Of a DNA stretch of 64,000 bases, positions 52,349 through 61,412 are shown one piece after another. The notes beneath the pieces were generated by a model. That model worked only from the letters and a program-made list of their open reading frames with translations. It ran no database searches and was not told the origin of the DNA. Position 1 is the stretch's first letter; every line of letters starts with the position of its first letter. The position numbers and the translations under genes are program-made. The stretch comes from Jatrophihabitans_A sp035248685 (lineage in GTDB: Bacteria; Actinomycetota; Actinomycetes; Mycobacteriales; Jatrophihabitantaceae), in assembly GCA_035248685.1 (NCBI GenBank), contig DATFHF010000056.1:1-64000 (forward strand), in the 5' to 3' direction.

Positions 52349-53494
52349 CTAGCGGCGGTCGCGGTCGTAACCCCGATCGCGGTCGTAATCCCGGTCGCGG
52401 TCGCGGTCCCGGTCGCGGTCGCGGTCGTAATCGTGGTCCCGGTCGCGGTCCCGGTCGTGGTCCCGGTCTCGATCGTGGTCTCGGTCCCGATCCCGATCGT
52501 GGTCCCGGTCTCGATCGTCGTCCCAGTCGTCGTCATCGTCGGAGTGTCCGCAGCCACAGTCGCGGTCCTCGGGGCGTCGCGGCCGGTCATCGGCGCACGG
52601 ATCGCAGCCGCATACCCGCTCGTACTCGATCAGGATCTCTTCGACCGTGTTGTCGGCCAGGTCCTTGCACCGGCTCTCCCGCTCTCGGCGGTGGCAGTCC
52701 TTGACCGCCTTCTCACCGGTCAGCACCGATATCGCGTCGGCGGCCTTGGTCCAACAGGTGAGCGCCCGGCACAGGCAGTTGACGAAGTCCCTGGTCTCCC
52801 GGAAGCCGTTCCACACCTGCCGCAGGTGCCGCTCGGCCACCTTCGCGCTGGCATAGGCACGCTTCAGGTCGGTGGTAGCGGCGGCATCGGGCTGCAATAG
52901 CGCGTTGATCGCGTCGAGCTCCGCCTTGGCGGCGGCCACCCGGGCAGCGAGCGCGTCCGGCTCGCCGATCAGCGAGGTGAAACAGGCTTTGTCTCGATCG
53001 AGGTGAGCCTGGTATTCGGCGATCCGACGAACCAGCTCGCGATAGTCCGGCGGGCAGCTCTTGTCGAACTCGCAGTCCTCGTCAGCACAGCAACCGCTGC
53101 TGATGCCACACCGGTCCAGCTGCTCGCAGATGGTCACGAACGCCTCGTCCAGGCAGATGATCACCCGCTCCTGCTTGATCTGGCAGCGAATCCGCTCGAT
53201 CAGGTGCTTGACCTGATGGCGCATGTCCTGCACCTCGAGCGCGACCGAGTTGCGCTGCGTCCGGTAGGCCTTGCGGGTGACGTCGTACTGGGTGCGCGCG
53301 GTCTGCAGTTCCGGCTGGCTGGCCGCGTTGTACTCGGCCTGCTTGGCAATGCCCTCCGCGCGGCACTTGAGCCCGTCGATCAGGCTCGGGTCACAGTCCT
53401 CGCAGCCGTGCTCGGTGCTGGTCTCGCCGCTGGGTTCGGGCTGCTCCGCGGTCTGCTCCGGCGGGTCCTGCTCGGCGGGCGGGTTGGTCGTCAT
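52349..53494 (-). CDS. Cys-rich coiled-coil protein with Asp/Arg/His repeat tail
   Basis: A 381-residue protein of unknown function. The N-terminus is Pro/Glu/Gln-rich. Residues about 55-285 are long charged helices with scattered Cys pairs (CEDCDPS, SGCCADEDCEF, CLCRALTCW, CGCDPC, DCGCGH). The last 55 or so residues are a DRDRDHDRD-type low-complexity tail after a run of Asp. ATG 53494 has GAAGGGAG upstream. It is divergent from the eCIS genes across 152 bp, so it may share their regulation. The tail may bind metal or nucleic acid, or drive condensation; this is speculation. Confidence 0.8.
   Translation of the reverse strand: MTTNPPAEQDPPEQTAEQPEPSGETSTEHGCEDCDPSLIDGLKCRAEGIAKQAEYNAASQPELQTARTQYDVTRKAYRTQRNSVALEVQDMRHQVKHLIERIRCQIKQERVIICLDEAFVTICEQLDRCGISSGCCADEDCEFDKSCPPDYRELVRRIAEYQAHLDRDKACFTSLIGEPDALAARVAAAKAELDAINALLQPDAAATTDLKRAYASAKVAERHLRQVWNGFRETRDFVNCLCRALTCWTKAADAISVLTGEKAVKDCHRRERESRCKDLADNTVEEILIEYERVCGCDPCADDRPRRPEDRDCGCGHSDDDDDWDDDRDRDHDRDRDRDHDRDRDHDRDRDRDHDYDRDRDRDRDRDRDYDRDRGYDRDRR
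52352..52519. repeat. Low-complexity tandem hexamer-like repeat coding the D/R/H tail
   Basis: About 168 bases of irregular 6-base units of the type CGGTCG/CGGTCC/TGGTCC, read on the minus strand as alternating Asp with Arg, His or Tyr. The unit length is prone to slippage, so tail length may vary between strains. Confidence 0.85.
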
Positions 53495-53646
53495 GGATGC
53501 TCCCTTCAGCATTCGCCAGCACAGTGTTGGCAATGGGCTGTCACCGGACCGTTGCTGCTGCGCGGAGAAACCGTCACCGGCCGAGGTGACGACGCGGAAC
53601 GACTCGGCGACGGTGGCGTGACGACGGTCCGCCGATCATCGATGCC
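53495..53646. promoter_or_regulatory. Divergent region before the eCIS operon
   Basis: These 152 bases separate the coiled-coil gene from the first eCIS gene and should contain both promoters. I see no gene and no clear -35/-10 or operator. Confidence 0.4.
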
Positions 53647-54240
53647 GTGGCTGGATACCGGGCCCTAGCGGCGGTCGGGCGCAGCATCGTCGACCTGCTG
53701 AACCGGCGGATCGAGGAGACGCTGCCGGTCGGCCCGCGCCCGACCGCGGTACTGGCCGGCACGGTCGACTTCGACAAGGTGAACAGCAGCCCGACCGCGG
53801 TGATCCAGTACCCGGCGATTTCGGTCTACTGCTACAAGATCAGCGTGGATCGGGAGACCCGTCCCGGCTGGTCGGCGGTGGGCAGCGTGGACGGCATCGC
53901 GCGAATACCGTTACGGATGCAGCTGATGCTGGCCGCGTGGGACACCGTGGTGGAGAGTGAGCTGGAATGGCTCGGGCTGGCCGCGCAGATCTTGGAGAGC
54001 GAGAGCATCCTGGCCGGCCCGCTGTTGCATCCGAGCGGCGACTGGGCGGCCACCGACGTGGTGCAGATCGTCGCCGACGACATCGCGCTGGAATCGATGA
54101 GTGAGGCGTTCCAGGCGCTCACCACCGACTACCGGCTGTCTTTGCCGTACATCGCAAGGGTTATCTGCATCGAAGGACGGCGCGACCTGGTCGCCGAACC
54201 GGTCACCACGGTGGCCGCCCGAGCCGAGGCGAAGGTATGA
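53647..54240 (+). CDS. DUF4255 (Pvc16-like) eCIS protein
   Basis: A 197-residue protein starting with GTG 53647. RSIVDLLNRRIEE, VIQYPAISVYCYKIS, PLRMQLMLAAWDTVVESELE and YIARVICIEGR match the DUF4255/Pvc16 N-terminal domain, which caps or terminates the sheath-tube assembly in contractile injection systems. It is the first gene of the plus-strand eCIS operon, and its stop overlaps the next start (ATGA). Confidence 0.9.
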   Translation: MAGYRALAAVGRSIVDLLNRRIEETLPVGPRPTAVLAGTVDFDKVNSSPTAVIQYPAISVYCYKISVDRETRPGWSAVGSVDGIARIPLRMQLMLAAWDTVVESELEWLGLAAQILESESILAGPLLHPSGDWAATDVVQIVADDIALESMSEAFQALTTDYRLSLPYIARVICIEGRRDLVAEPVTTVAARAEAKV

Positions 54241-55103
54241 CCGGCGGCCTCGGCACCATCGACACCACGGTCGGCACGGCCGATGTGCTGCACCGGCTGC
54301 TGCTTGCGGTGGAGTGCCTCGATGCTGTGCTGCGTCGCCGGCCGGACTCCGGCGTTCGGATCGGCCGGGAGCTGGACACCCGACTGCTGGCACCGGGATA
54401 CGACCCGGACTGGCCGTGCCTGAACCTGCCGACCGCCGGACCGGGACGGGCGGTGCTGCGGTTCGACTACCGCACCCCGGTGCACACCGACCTGGTGTTC
54501 CGGATCGTCGACCCGGCCCGCCGCTTCGTCGCCCGCCGGCTCCAACTGCCGCCATGGCAACTGACCGAGATCCTGGCGGCCGAGCAGAATCCGCCGGTAG
54601 TGCCGGCCGGTTCTCGACTGCTCCGGCCATGGTTGGCTCCCGGTTCGGGCTATCGCACCCCGCGCGGGGTCACCAGCATTCGCGGCCGGGTGAGCCGGGC
54701 CGGCAAGCCGGTGCGCTGGGCTCGACTGACCGCGCTCGGACCGGGCAACCAACCGGTCGGCTGGGCACATGCCGACGAGCGGGGTGAATTCCTGCTGGTC
54801 ATCGACAGCACCGGCACCCTGCCGCCGCCGGCACCCGACACGTTGCCGGTAGATCTGGTGGTGGTGGCTCCGAACCCGGCGCCGCCGGTGCCGGATCCGG
54901 ACACCGACTCCTACGCCGACCTGGTGGTCGAGACGCTGACCCGCTCGGCCAACCCGCCCGCCCCGCAGGATCTGGACAGCGACGTGTTGCGCGGCCGGTC
55001 GATGCCGTCCGGCTACCACGCCAACACCGCCAACGTGCCGCAACTTGCCGTCCCGGTCGGTGCCGAACTGACCCTGACCACCGACATCCCGTTCGCCGCG
55101 TGA
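54237..55103 (+). CDS. eCIS-associated protein with Ig-like (carboxypeptidase-regulatory-like) domain
   Basis: A 288-residue protein. The N-terminal half (RIGRELDTRLLAPGYD, then FRIVDPARRFVARRLQLPPW) is a beta-rich domain. Residues about 140-195 are an Ig-like unit (GVTSIRGRVSRAGKPVRWAR, then ADERGEFLLVID). A Pro-rich linker and VGAELTLTTDIPF close it. Similar proteins sit beside DUF4255 in actinobacterial eCIS clusters. The role may be structural or surface binding. 22 bp before the first sheath gene. Confidence 0.8.
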   Translation: MTGGLGTIDTTVGTADVLHRLLLAVECLDAVLRRRPDSGVRIGRELDTRLLAPGYDPDWPCLNLPTAGPGRAVLRFDYRTPVHTDLVFRIVDPARRFVARRLQLPPWQLTEILAAEQNPPVVPAGSRLLRPWLAPGSGYRTPRGVTSIRGRVSRAGKPVRWARLTALGPGNQPVGWAHADERGEFLLVIDSTGTLPPPAPDTLPVDLVVVAPNPAPPVPDPDTDSYADLVVETLTRSANPPAPQDLDSDVLRGRSMPSGYHANTANVPQLAVPVGAELTLTTDIPFAA

Positions 55104-55125
55104 TCGAAGACCAAGGAGGTCTCGA

Positions 55126-56988
55126 ATGCCTGAGTATTTGACGCCAGGCGTCTACCTGGAGGAGACGAGCTTTCGGTCGCGCTCCATCGAAGGCGTCCCC
55201 ACCAGCACGTTCGGCATGGCCGGACTGACCTGCTACGGCCCGGTCGCCTACCAGCTGGCCACCCCGCAGGTGACGATGATCCCCAAGCCGCTGCTGGTCA
55301 CCAGCTACACCGAGTTCGAGCGGGCCTTCGGCAGCCTGGACGACGTCGGCACCGGCACCGATACCCGCAACTACTTGGCCTATGCGGCAAGGGCATTCTT
55401 CGACAACGGCGGCCGTCGGCTGTACGTGTCCCGGGTGTTCCCGGTACCCAAACCTGGCGGCATCAACCTCGACACCCACTTCGCCAAGCTGGCGTTGGCC
55501 AATGGCGTGGCCACCTGGCGCGCGCGTTGGCCGGGGGCGGCGGGACACACCATCAGCGTTCAGGTCGGCTTCCAGCGCAGCAAGAACATCCTGGTCACCG
55601 TCAACGGCAGCTCGACCCTGAAGGGGGTCGGTCCGGGCGCCGCGGTCGAGATCGTGCCGGATCGCAAGGCGATTCCTAAAGACAACGTGCTGCCGACCAA
55701 CATCAAGATCGTGGATGCCGGCCCGGATCGGGTGCTCGGCTACCGCAAGGACGGCGGTGGCCTGGACCCGATCACCGATGACGGCGCCATCGCGGTCTGC
55801 CACATTACGCTGTCGGTCACAGTGCAGATGGGTGACGTCCGGTTGGACGCCTACACCGGCCTGGAGCTGGATCCCAAGAGCAGCCGGTCGATCTACCGGG
55901 TCATGCAGGCTGAGCAACCCACCGATGAACTATGCCTGATCTGGCTCGACTCGTCCCAGCCGGTGGCCAACCCGCAACCACCGCCGCCGGCTCCGCTGGA
56001 CGTGTTGACAGCATTGCTCAAGCTCAACACGCCCGCCTTCCTCACCGGCGGCTCGGACGGCGAACCACTCAGCCCGGATGCGCTGAAGGGGGAGCCGTCG
56101 GATCCGGACGACGCCGGCAAAGCGGCCACCGGGCTGGCCGCCCTCGGCGAGATCGACGACATCGCGATCGTGGCCACGCCCGACTCGGTGCGCTTCGACA
56201 CGTTGGCCGAGCAGAAGACCGCGGTGGACAACCTGATCGAGCACTGCCAAGGCCTGCGCTACCGGATCGGCATCGTCGACCCGCCGCAGGACGAGTCGAT
56301 TTCGGGCGTGCGTGACTTCCGCTCGCAGTTCGACACCACCTACGCCGCGCTGTACTACCCGTGGGTCGAGATCCTCGATCCCACCGCGAAGAACGACCCC
56401 GGTGCGGCCCCGGCGACCCTCCAACTGCCGCCGTCCGGATTCGCGGCCGGCATCTACGCCCGCAGCGACATCAACCGCGGGGTACACAAGGCACCGGCCA
56501 ACGAGGTGGTGCTGGGCATCACCCGGTTCATGCAGAACGTGACCTTCGACCGGCAGTCGGTGCTGAACCCCGAGGGCATCAACGCGCTACGGTTCTTCCC
56601 CGGCCGCAGCAACCGGGTCTGGGGCGCGCGCACCATGAGCTCGGATCCGGAATGGAAGTACGTCAACGTCCGCCGGTTGTTCATATACCTCGAACATTCC
56701 ATCGACAAGAGCACCCAGTGGGCGGTCTTCGAGCCGAACAACGAGGCGCTGTGGGCCAACATCCGGCAGACCATTACCGATTTCCTGCTGGTCACTTGGC
56801 GCACCGGCGCGTTGATGGGGACCAAGCCGGAGGAGGCGTTCTTCGTCCGCTGCGATCGGACCACCATGACCCAGAACGATTTGGACAACGGCCGACTGAT
56901 CTGCCTGATCGGCGTGGCACCGACCTACCCGGCCGAGTTCGTGATCTTCCGGATCGGTCAATTCACCGCCAGTGCGCAGCAAAGCTGA
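55126..56988 (+). CDS. Contractile sheath protein 1
   Basis: A 620-residue tail-sheath protein. It begins PEYLTPGVYLEETSFRSRSI, the typical sheath start. The C-terminal third (FAAGIYARSDINRGVHKAPA, GINALRFFPGRSNRVWGART, VNVRRLFIYLEHSIDKSTQW) carries the conserved sheath core and the C-terminal arm. A strong AAGGAGG precedes the ATG. It forms the contracting outer layer around the inner tube. Lengths over 600 are usual for eCIS sheath isoforms. Confidence 0.96.
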   Translation: MPEYLTPGVYLEETSFRSRSIEGVPTSTFGMAGLTCYGPVAYQLATPQVTMIPKPLLVTSYTEFERAFGSLDDVGTGTDTRNYLAYAARAFFDNGGRRLYVSRVFPVPKPGGINLDTHFAKLALANGVATWRARWPGAAGHTISVQVGFQRSKNILVTVNGSSTLKGVGPGAAVEIVPDRKAIPKDNVLPTNIKIVDAGPDRVLGYRKDGGGLDPITDDGAIAVCHITLSVTVQMGDVRLDAYTGLELDPKSSRSIYRVMQAEQPTDELCLIWLDSSQPVANPQPPPPAPLDVLTALLKLNTPAFLTGGSDGEPLSPDALKGEPSDPDDAGKAATGLAALGEIDDIAIVATPDSVRFDTLAEQKTAVDNLIEHCQGLRYRIGIVDPPQDESISGVRDFRSQFDTTYAALYYPWVEILDPTAKNDPGAAPATLQLPPSGFAAGIYARSDINRGVHKAPANEVVLGITRFMQNVTFDRQSVLNPEGINALRFFPGRSNRVWGARTMSSDPEWKYVNVRRLFIYLEHSIDKSTQWAVFEPNNEALWANIRQTITDFLLVTWRTGALMGTKPEEAFFVRCDRTTMTQNDLDNGRLICLIGVAPTYPAEFVIFRIGQFTASAQQS

Positions 56989-57000
56989 GTGAGGTAAGAC

Positions 57001-57456
57001 ATGACCACCCGCGACAATCCCTATGGCGCGTTCAATTTCATGGTCCGGCTCGGCAACAATGGCGGCGAGGACCAGATCGCCGGCGGCTTCTCCGATGTCA
57101 GCGGTCTCGGCAGCGAGGTCAAGTTCTCCGAGTACCGCAACGGCAATGACATGGAGAACCACGTCCGCAAGGTGCCCAACATCAACAGCACCGATGACGT
57201 CACGCTCAAGCGCGGTGTGATCGGCGACCTGCGGTTGTTCAGTTGGCTGAAGTCCACCCGCGAGGGCGACATCGAGCCGCAGACGGTCACCATCACCCTG
57301 TTGGACGAGCGGCGCTCGGCGGTCTGCCGGTGGATCCTCACCAACGCCCAGCCGAAGAAGTGGGTCGGCCCGACGATGGCAGCCAAGGGTGGCGGCGAAG
57401 TGGCGATGGAGGAACTGCACCTGGTCGCCGAGCGGATCGACTACGAGTCGGTCTAA
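57001..57456 (+). CDS. Inner tube protein 1
   Basis: A 151-residue T4 gp19-like tube protein: DNPYGAFNFMVRLGN, GGFSDVSGLGSEVKFSEYRN, HVRKVPNINSTDDVTLKRGV, and EELHLVAERIDYE at the end. It polymerises into the inner tube that delivers cargo. It lies 12 bp after sheath 1. Confidence 0.95.
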   Translation: MTTRDNPYGAFNFMVRLGNNGGEDQIAGGFSDVSGLGSEVKFSEYRNGNDMENHVRKVPNINSTDDVTLKRGVIGDLRLFSWLKSTREGDIEPQTVTITLLDERRSAVCRWILTNAQPKKWVGPTMAAKGGGEVAMEELHLVAERIDYESV

Positions 57457-57483
57457 CGACCGCGCTCGGGACGGGATCGCACG

Positions 57484-59442
57484 GTGACGGCGGCGGGGCG
57501 GCAACTCGGCGCACCCGGGATCTACCTGGTGCCGCCGCAGAATGTCGACGACGGGCTGCGGCCGATCCGGCTCGATGCCACCGGCTTCGTCGGGGTGTGC
57601 TTGCGCGGACCGGTGAACGCGCCGCAGCCGGTGAGCAGTTGGACGGAGTTCGTCAACTATTTCGGGGCGATCTCCGATCCGACCGGCCAGCCGGCGCCGG
57701 GGCTGCTGCCGTACGCGGTGCAGGCTTTCTTCGCCCAGGGCGGGGTCACCGCCTGGGTGGTACGAGTCGCCCCGGTCGAACCGGACCCGGCCGCCACCGC
57801 GCAGTTCACGCTGGCCGGCCAACAACCCAAGCTAGCCGCGGCCAATGAGGGCGGCTGGGGCCGCTGGCTGACCGGCCGGCTCGACTTCGAGGCCGGCACC
57901 ACCTTCCACCGGCCGATCCAGCCGCCGGCGGTGGTTCAGCCCGGCGAGTTGCTGCTGACCGATGGCGTGCAACTGCCGGCCCATTCGCTGCTGCGGGTGC
58001 GTGGTTCGGCGAAAGCCGCCGCCGGCTCGCTGCACTGGGTGCGCGAGCTGGCGGTGCGGGCCGTCCCGACCGGCGGCCTGGTGCGAGTGGCGGTGCTGGA
58101 CCCGCCGCTGCCGGCCGACCCGGCCGCCGACGAGATCGCCGTGGTTACCGCCACCATCACGGTCACCGACCAGGATCCGGCGGTGGCTCGGTCCGAGCAG
58201 ATCACCGGCCTCGGCCTGCACCCGGAACACCCGCGCTATCCACCGGCCGTGCTGGCGATCGAGTCGTTGCTGCTGCGGGCCGCCGACGGCTGGACCGTCC
58301 CGATCCCACCGGCCGACGGGCTGCTTACCGGGTGGGCGTTCAGCCTGCTACCCGGCACCGGCCAGGACCGGTTCGCCGATATCGACGAGCGCAGCTTCTT
58401 CGACGACGAACCGGCCGACGCCGACCCGCTGGACGAGCGGGCCGATCACCGGGGTGTCGACCTGATCGGCCGCAACGATCAGATCGGCCTGCTGTGCGTA
58501 CCGGATCTGGGTTGGCGCTGGCAGCAGCCGGCGCGGACCGTGGACCCGCCGAGCCCACCGGGTCCGAGCGGCTGCTTCCAACCGTGCCGGCCGCCCGAGC
58601 CCGCGATCAGCTATGCCCAGCTGCCCACGTCCACGTCTATGTGGCAGCTGGATCCGCGAGATCCCGACGATTTCACCGAGCTGGTCGGCCGCCAGCTTCG
58701 GCTGGTGGACGTCGCGGTGTTGCGTGCCCAGTTCGTCGCCCTGCTCGACGTGCCGCAGCGGCTGTCGGCCGACGAGATCGTCAGGTGGCGATCTCGGTTC
58801 GACTCGAGCTACCTGGCCTGCTACCACCCTTGGCTGGGGGTGCCGGCGCAGCGACCGGAACTGCCCGCGGTGTTCGTCCCGCCGTCGTCCTTCGCGGCCG
58901 GCATCATCGCCGCCCGCGAGGTGCTGCGCGGGCTGCCCTGGGGGCCGGCCAATGAGCTGGCCAGCACCGCGGTGACCGCCGCCGATTCGGTGACCGCCGC
59001 GGTGCATGACCGGCTACACCTGCTCGGGGTCAATGTCTTTCGAGGTGAGCGGGACGGGTTCCGGCTCAGCGCGGCCCGCACGCTGGCCACCGACCCGGCC
59101 TATCGGCAGCTCACCGTCCGCCGGCTGATGACGATGATTGCCCTGAGCCTGCAACGGCAATCGCAGTTCCTGGTGTTCGAGCCGAACACCCCGGGGCTGC
59201 GAGCCAAGCTGTTCCACACGCTGAGCCAGTTCCTCAGCGCGCTGTACCGGCAGGGGGCATTTGCCGGCGCTACCGAGGCCGATAGCTACTTCGTCCGCTG
59301 CGACGACGCGCTGAACACCCCGCAATCACAAGCTCTCGGCCGGCTGATCGCGGAGGTGGGGGTCGCGCCGTCCGCGCCGCTGGAGTACCTCATCCTGCGG
59401 ATCAGCCAGGACGCCGACGGTGGTTTGCGGGTGAAATCATGA
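57484..59442 (+). CDS. Contractile sheath protein 2
   Basis: A 652-residue sheath paralogue starting with GTG 57484. The N-terminus QLGAPGIYLVPPQNVDDGLR and the C-terminal core (FAAGIIAAREVLRGLPWGPA, LGVNVFRGERDGFRLSAART, LTVRRLMTMIALSLQRQSQF) are conserved, but the middle is longer and divergent from sheath 1. Two or three sheath isoforms are normal in PVC/Afp-type eCIS; this one likely sits at the baseplate end or forms minor rings. Its stop overlaps the next start. Confidence 0.94.
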   Translation: MTAAGRQLGAPGIYLVPPQNVDDGLRPIRLDATGFVGVCLRGPVNAPQPVSSWTEFVNYFGAISDPTGQPAPGLLPYAVQAFFAQGGVTAWVVRVAPVEPDPAATAQFTLAGQQPKLAAANEGGWGRWLTGRLDFEAGTTFHRPIQPPAVVQPGELLLTDGVQLPAHSLLRVRGSAKAAAGSLHWVRELAVRAVPTGGLVRVAVLDPPLPADPAADEIAVVTATITVTDQDPAVARSEQITGLGLHPEHPRYPPAVLAIESLLLRAADGWTVPIPPADGLLTGWAFSLLPGTGQDRFADIDERSFFDDEPADADPLDERADHRGVDLIGRNDQIGLLCVPDLGWRWQQPARTVDPPSPPGPSGCFQPCRPPEPAISYAQLPTSTSMWQLDPRDPDDFTELVGRQLRLVDVAVLRAQFVALLDVPQRLSADEIVRWRSRFDSSYLACYHPWLGVPAQRPELPAVFVPPSSFAAGIIAAREVLRGLPWGPANELASTAVTAADSVTAAVHDRLHLLGVNVFRGERDGFRLSAARTLATDPAYRQLTVRRLMTMIALSLQRQSQFLVFEPNTPGLRAKLFHTLSQFLSALYRQGAFAGATEADSYFVRCDDALNTPQSQALGRLIAEVGVAPSAPLEYLILRISQDADGGLRVKS

Positions 59443-59945
59443 CCGCCCCGCAGCAGGTCGAGCTGGTCCAGGCCTTTCGGTTCAAGGTCACGCTGACCCG
59501 TAGTCCGGGACCGTCGGCATCCACCGGGCCGACCGAGCTCGGCGACGGCCTGTTCGCCGAGTGCACCGGGTTGGAGCTGGAGGCCGACGTCCGAGAGCTG
59601 CTCGAAGGCGGCCGGAACAACGGCGTGATTCGCCGGGTCGGCCGGGTGAAGCTGTCGCCGATCGTGCTCAAGCGCGGGATGTTCCTGGCCAGCGCCGGCG
59701 GCTATGCCGACACCGCGATCTGGGACTGGCTGACCGGAATGGTCAATGGAGCGCTGCCGATTCCGCGCTACGACGGCATGGTCGAGGTGATGGCGCCGGG
59801 TGGTGGCCGGCAGGTCGCCAGGTGGACCTTCATCCGGGCATTGCCCAATAAGGTGACCGGACCGGCGCTGAACGCCAAGACCGGCGAGATCGCGATCGAG
59901 GAACTGCACCTGGTGCACGAGGGCTTGAAGCTGGAGGGGCCGTGA
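59439..59945 (+). CDS. Inner tube protein 2
   Basis: A 168-residue gp19-like tube paralogue: VQAFRFKVTLTR, GLFAECTGLELEADVRELLE, RVKLSPIVLKRGMFLA, EIAIEELHLVHEGLKLE. It corresponds to the Pvc5-type initiator tube between main tube and hub. ATGA overlap with sheath 2. Confidence 0.93.
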   Translation: MTAPQQVELVQAFRFKVTLTRSPGPSASTGPTELGDGLFAECTGLELEADVRELLEGGRNNGVIRRVGRVKLSPIVLKRGMFLASAGGYADTAIWDWLTGMVNGALPIPRYDGMVEVMAPGGGRQVARWTFIRALPNKVTGPALNAKTGEIAIEELHLVHEGLKLEGP

Positions 59946-59946
59946 G

Positions 59947-61185
59947 ATGACCGCACCGGAGGAGAAGCCGGCCAAGGCCAAGCTGTACAAGCTCACCGAG
60001 ACACCGACCGGTTCGGCCGACAAGCCGCCCAAGGTTTCGGTGTCCGGGGCGGCCATCCCGGTCCAGTTCAACCCGAGCAGCCTGAAGCTGGACCGCACCA
60101 ACGACACCAGCGGTGGCGCGACCACCCGGGCCCAGCGCCGCAACCGCCCCAATGAGGGACACGCCACGCTCAGCCTGGATCTGGAGTTCGACACCGCCGA
60201 GGGCGGTCCGGACGGCCAGCCGTTGGATGTCCGCAAGAAGACCGCCGACGTCCGCCAGTTCGCCGAACCGTCCAAGGACAATCCGAAGGGCGCGCCGCCG
60301 CGGATCCGGTTCGAATGGGGGACGTTCCGCTTCGACGGCATCGTCAGCCGGCTGGGCGAGGAGATCGACTACTTCTCCGCCGACGGCCTGCCGTTGCGGG
60401 CCAAACTGAGCCTGACCATCACCGGCCAGGACGCGATGTTCGAGTCGAACGCCACCGGGCCGGGCAGCCGCGACGACCAGGCCAGCACGCCGCCCGGCGG
60501 ATCGGCCGGCGGTGGCCCGAACTCCGGGCCGACCAAGAACCCGACCCAAGCGGTGCCCGCGCAGGACGGCGAGAGCATGCAGCAGCTGCTGAGCCGGCTG
60601 AACGCCGACCCGGCCGGCTGGCGTTCGGCGATGGCCGGGCTGAACAGCCCACTGGGCCTCACCGCCGGGTTCCAGGCGCAGCTGTCCGCCAGCGCCTCGG
60701 TCAGCGCCGGCATCGGGGTATCGGCAGGCTTCGCCGCCGGAATCTCAGCGGATGCCGACATCTCGGCGAGCGCGGGGTTGTCTGCCGGTGCTGGGATTTC
60801 GGCCGGGATTTCAGCCAATGCCGGGGTGTCCGCCGGCGCGGCCGCGGGTGGCACCGTCGGGTTCGCGGCCGAGGCCGATGCCGGTTTCGCGCTGTCGGCC
60901 GGCGGTGGGGTGGCAGCGGTGGTGGGACGCACGCTCAGCCGGCAGGCCGACCTGGCCGTCGTCGATGCGCGCGGTTCCTTCAATGTGCCGGCAGGAGTGG
61001 CATCGGTGTCGGTGACCGCTATCGACCAGCGGACCGTGGGCTACGGCTACGGGGTGCCGCTGCGACCGCGGGTGCTGCCGGCCGCCGGAGTGCCGGCCGG
61101 CCCGGTCGCCAGCCTGAGCGTCCAGGCCGACGCCGAGCGACGCGGTCGTGACGCTGGATCGGTCACGATGCGATGGTCGCCCTGA
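59947..61185 (+). CDS. CIS-tube/Pvc7-like protein with Ser/Ala/Gly-rich tail
   Basis: A 412-residue protein. The N-terminal 165 residues match the CIS tube/Pvc7 domain (AAIPVQFNPSSLKLDRTNDT, then RFEWGTFRFDGIVSRLGEEI and GLPLRAKLSLTITGQD). Homologues usually end in a LysM domain. Here, after a Gly/Pro linker, about 115 residues are irregular SAGISA/SADIS repeats and no LysM motif is seen. It should connect tube and hub. The tail may be a disordered or beta-roll-like spacer. Confidence 0.88.
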   Translation: MTAPEEKPAKAKLYKLTETPTGSADKPPKVSVSGAAIPVQFNPSSLKLDRTNDTSGGATTRAQRRNRPNEGHATLSLDLEFDTAEGGPDGQPLDVRKKTADVRQFAEPSKDNPKGAPPRIRFEWGTFRFDGIVSRLGEEIDYFSADGLPLRAKLSLTITGQDAMFESNATGPGSRDDQASTPPGGSAGGGPNSGPTKNPTQAVPAQDGESMQQLLSRLNADPAGWRSAMAGLNSPLGLTAGFQAQLSASASVSAGIGVSAGFAAGISADADISASAGLSAGAGISAGISANAGVSAGAAAGGTVGFAAEADAGFALSAGGGVAAVVGRTLSRQADLAVVDARGSFNVPAGVASVSVTAIDQRTVGYGYGVPLRPRVLPAAGVPAGPVASLSVQADAERRGRDAGSVTMRWSP

Positions 61186-61223
61186 TCTTCGCGGGGACGC
61201 CACCCGCGCCGGCAGCGAGGTGA

Positions 61224-61412
61224 ATGACCGTGGCAGTGCACGTCGGCGAGTTGCACACCGATATCCGCTCCGGCGGCGGCGCCGAGCCCGGTGGCGATGG
61301 CGCCGGTGCCGGCAAGGAGTCGGGCGAGACGGTGGATCAGCGCTGGCGGGAGTCCCGCGGCCGCACCGAGTGGTTGGCCCGGCGGGTGGCGGCGGAGGGT
61401 TTTGATGACTGA
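61224..61412 (+). CDS. Small eCIS linker protein (62 aa)
   Basis: A 62-residue acidic, Gly-rich protein ending RGRTEWLARRVAAEGFDD. It lies between the Pvc7-like and hub genes, and its stop overlaps the hub start by 8 bp. Short proteins ending in a similar Arg-rich, FDD-type tail occur at this place in other actinobacterial eCIS clusters (recalled pattern). Role unknown; it may be an assembly factor. Confidence 0.7.
   Translation: MTVAVHVGELHTDIRSGGGAEPGGDGAGAGKESGETVDQRWRESRGRTEWLARRVAAEGFDD

Noticed and set aside
52352..52519. CRISPR-like short repeats
   Set aside because: The units are about 6 bases, have no spacers and are in frame as an Asp/Arg/His protein tail.
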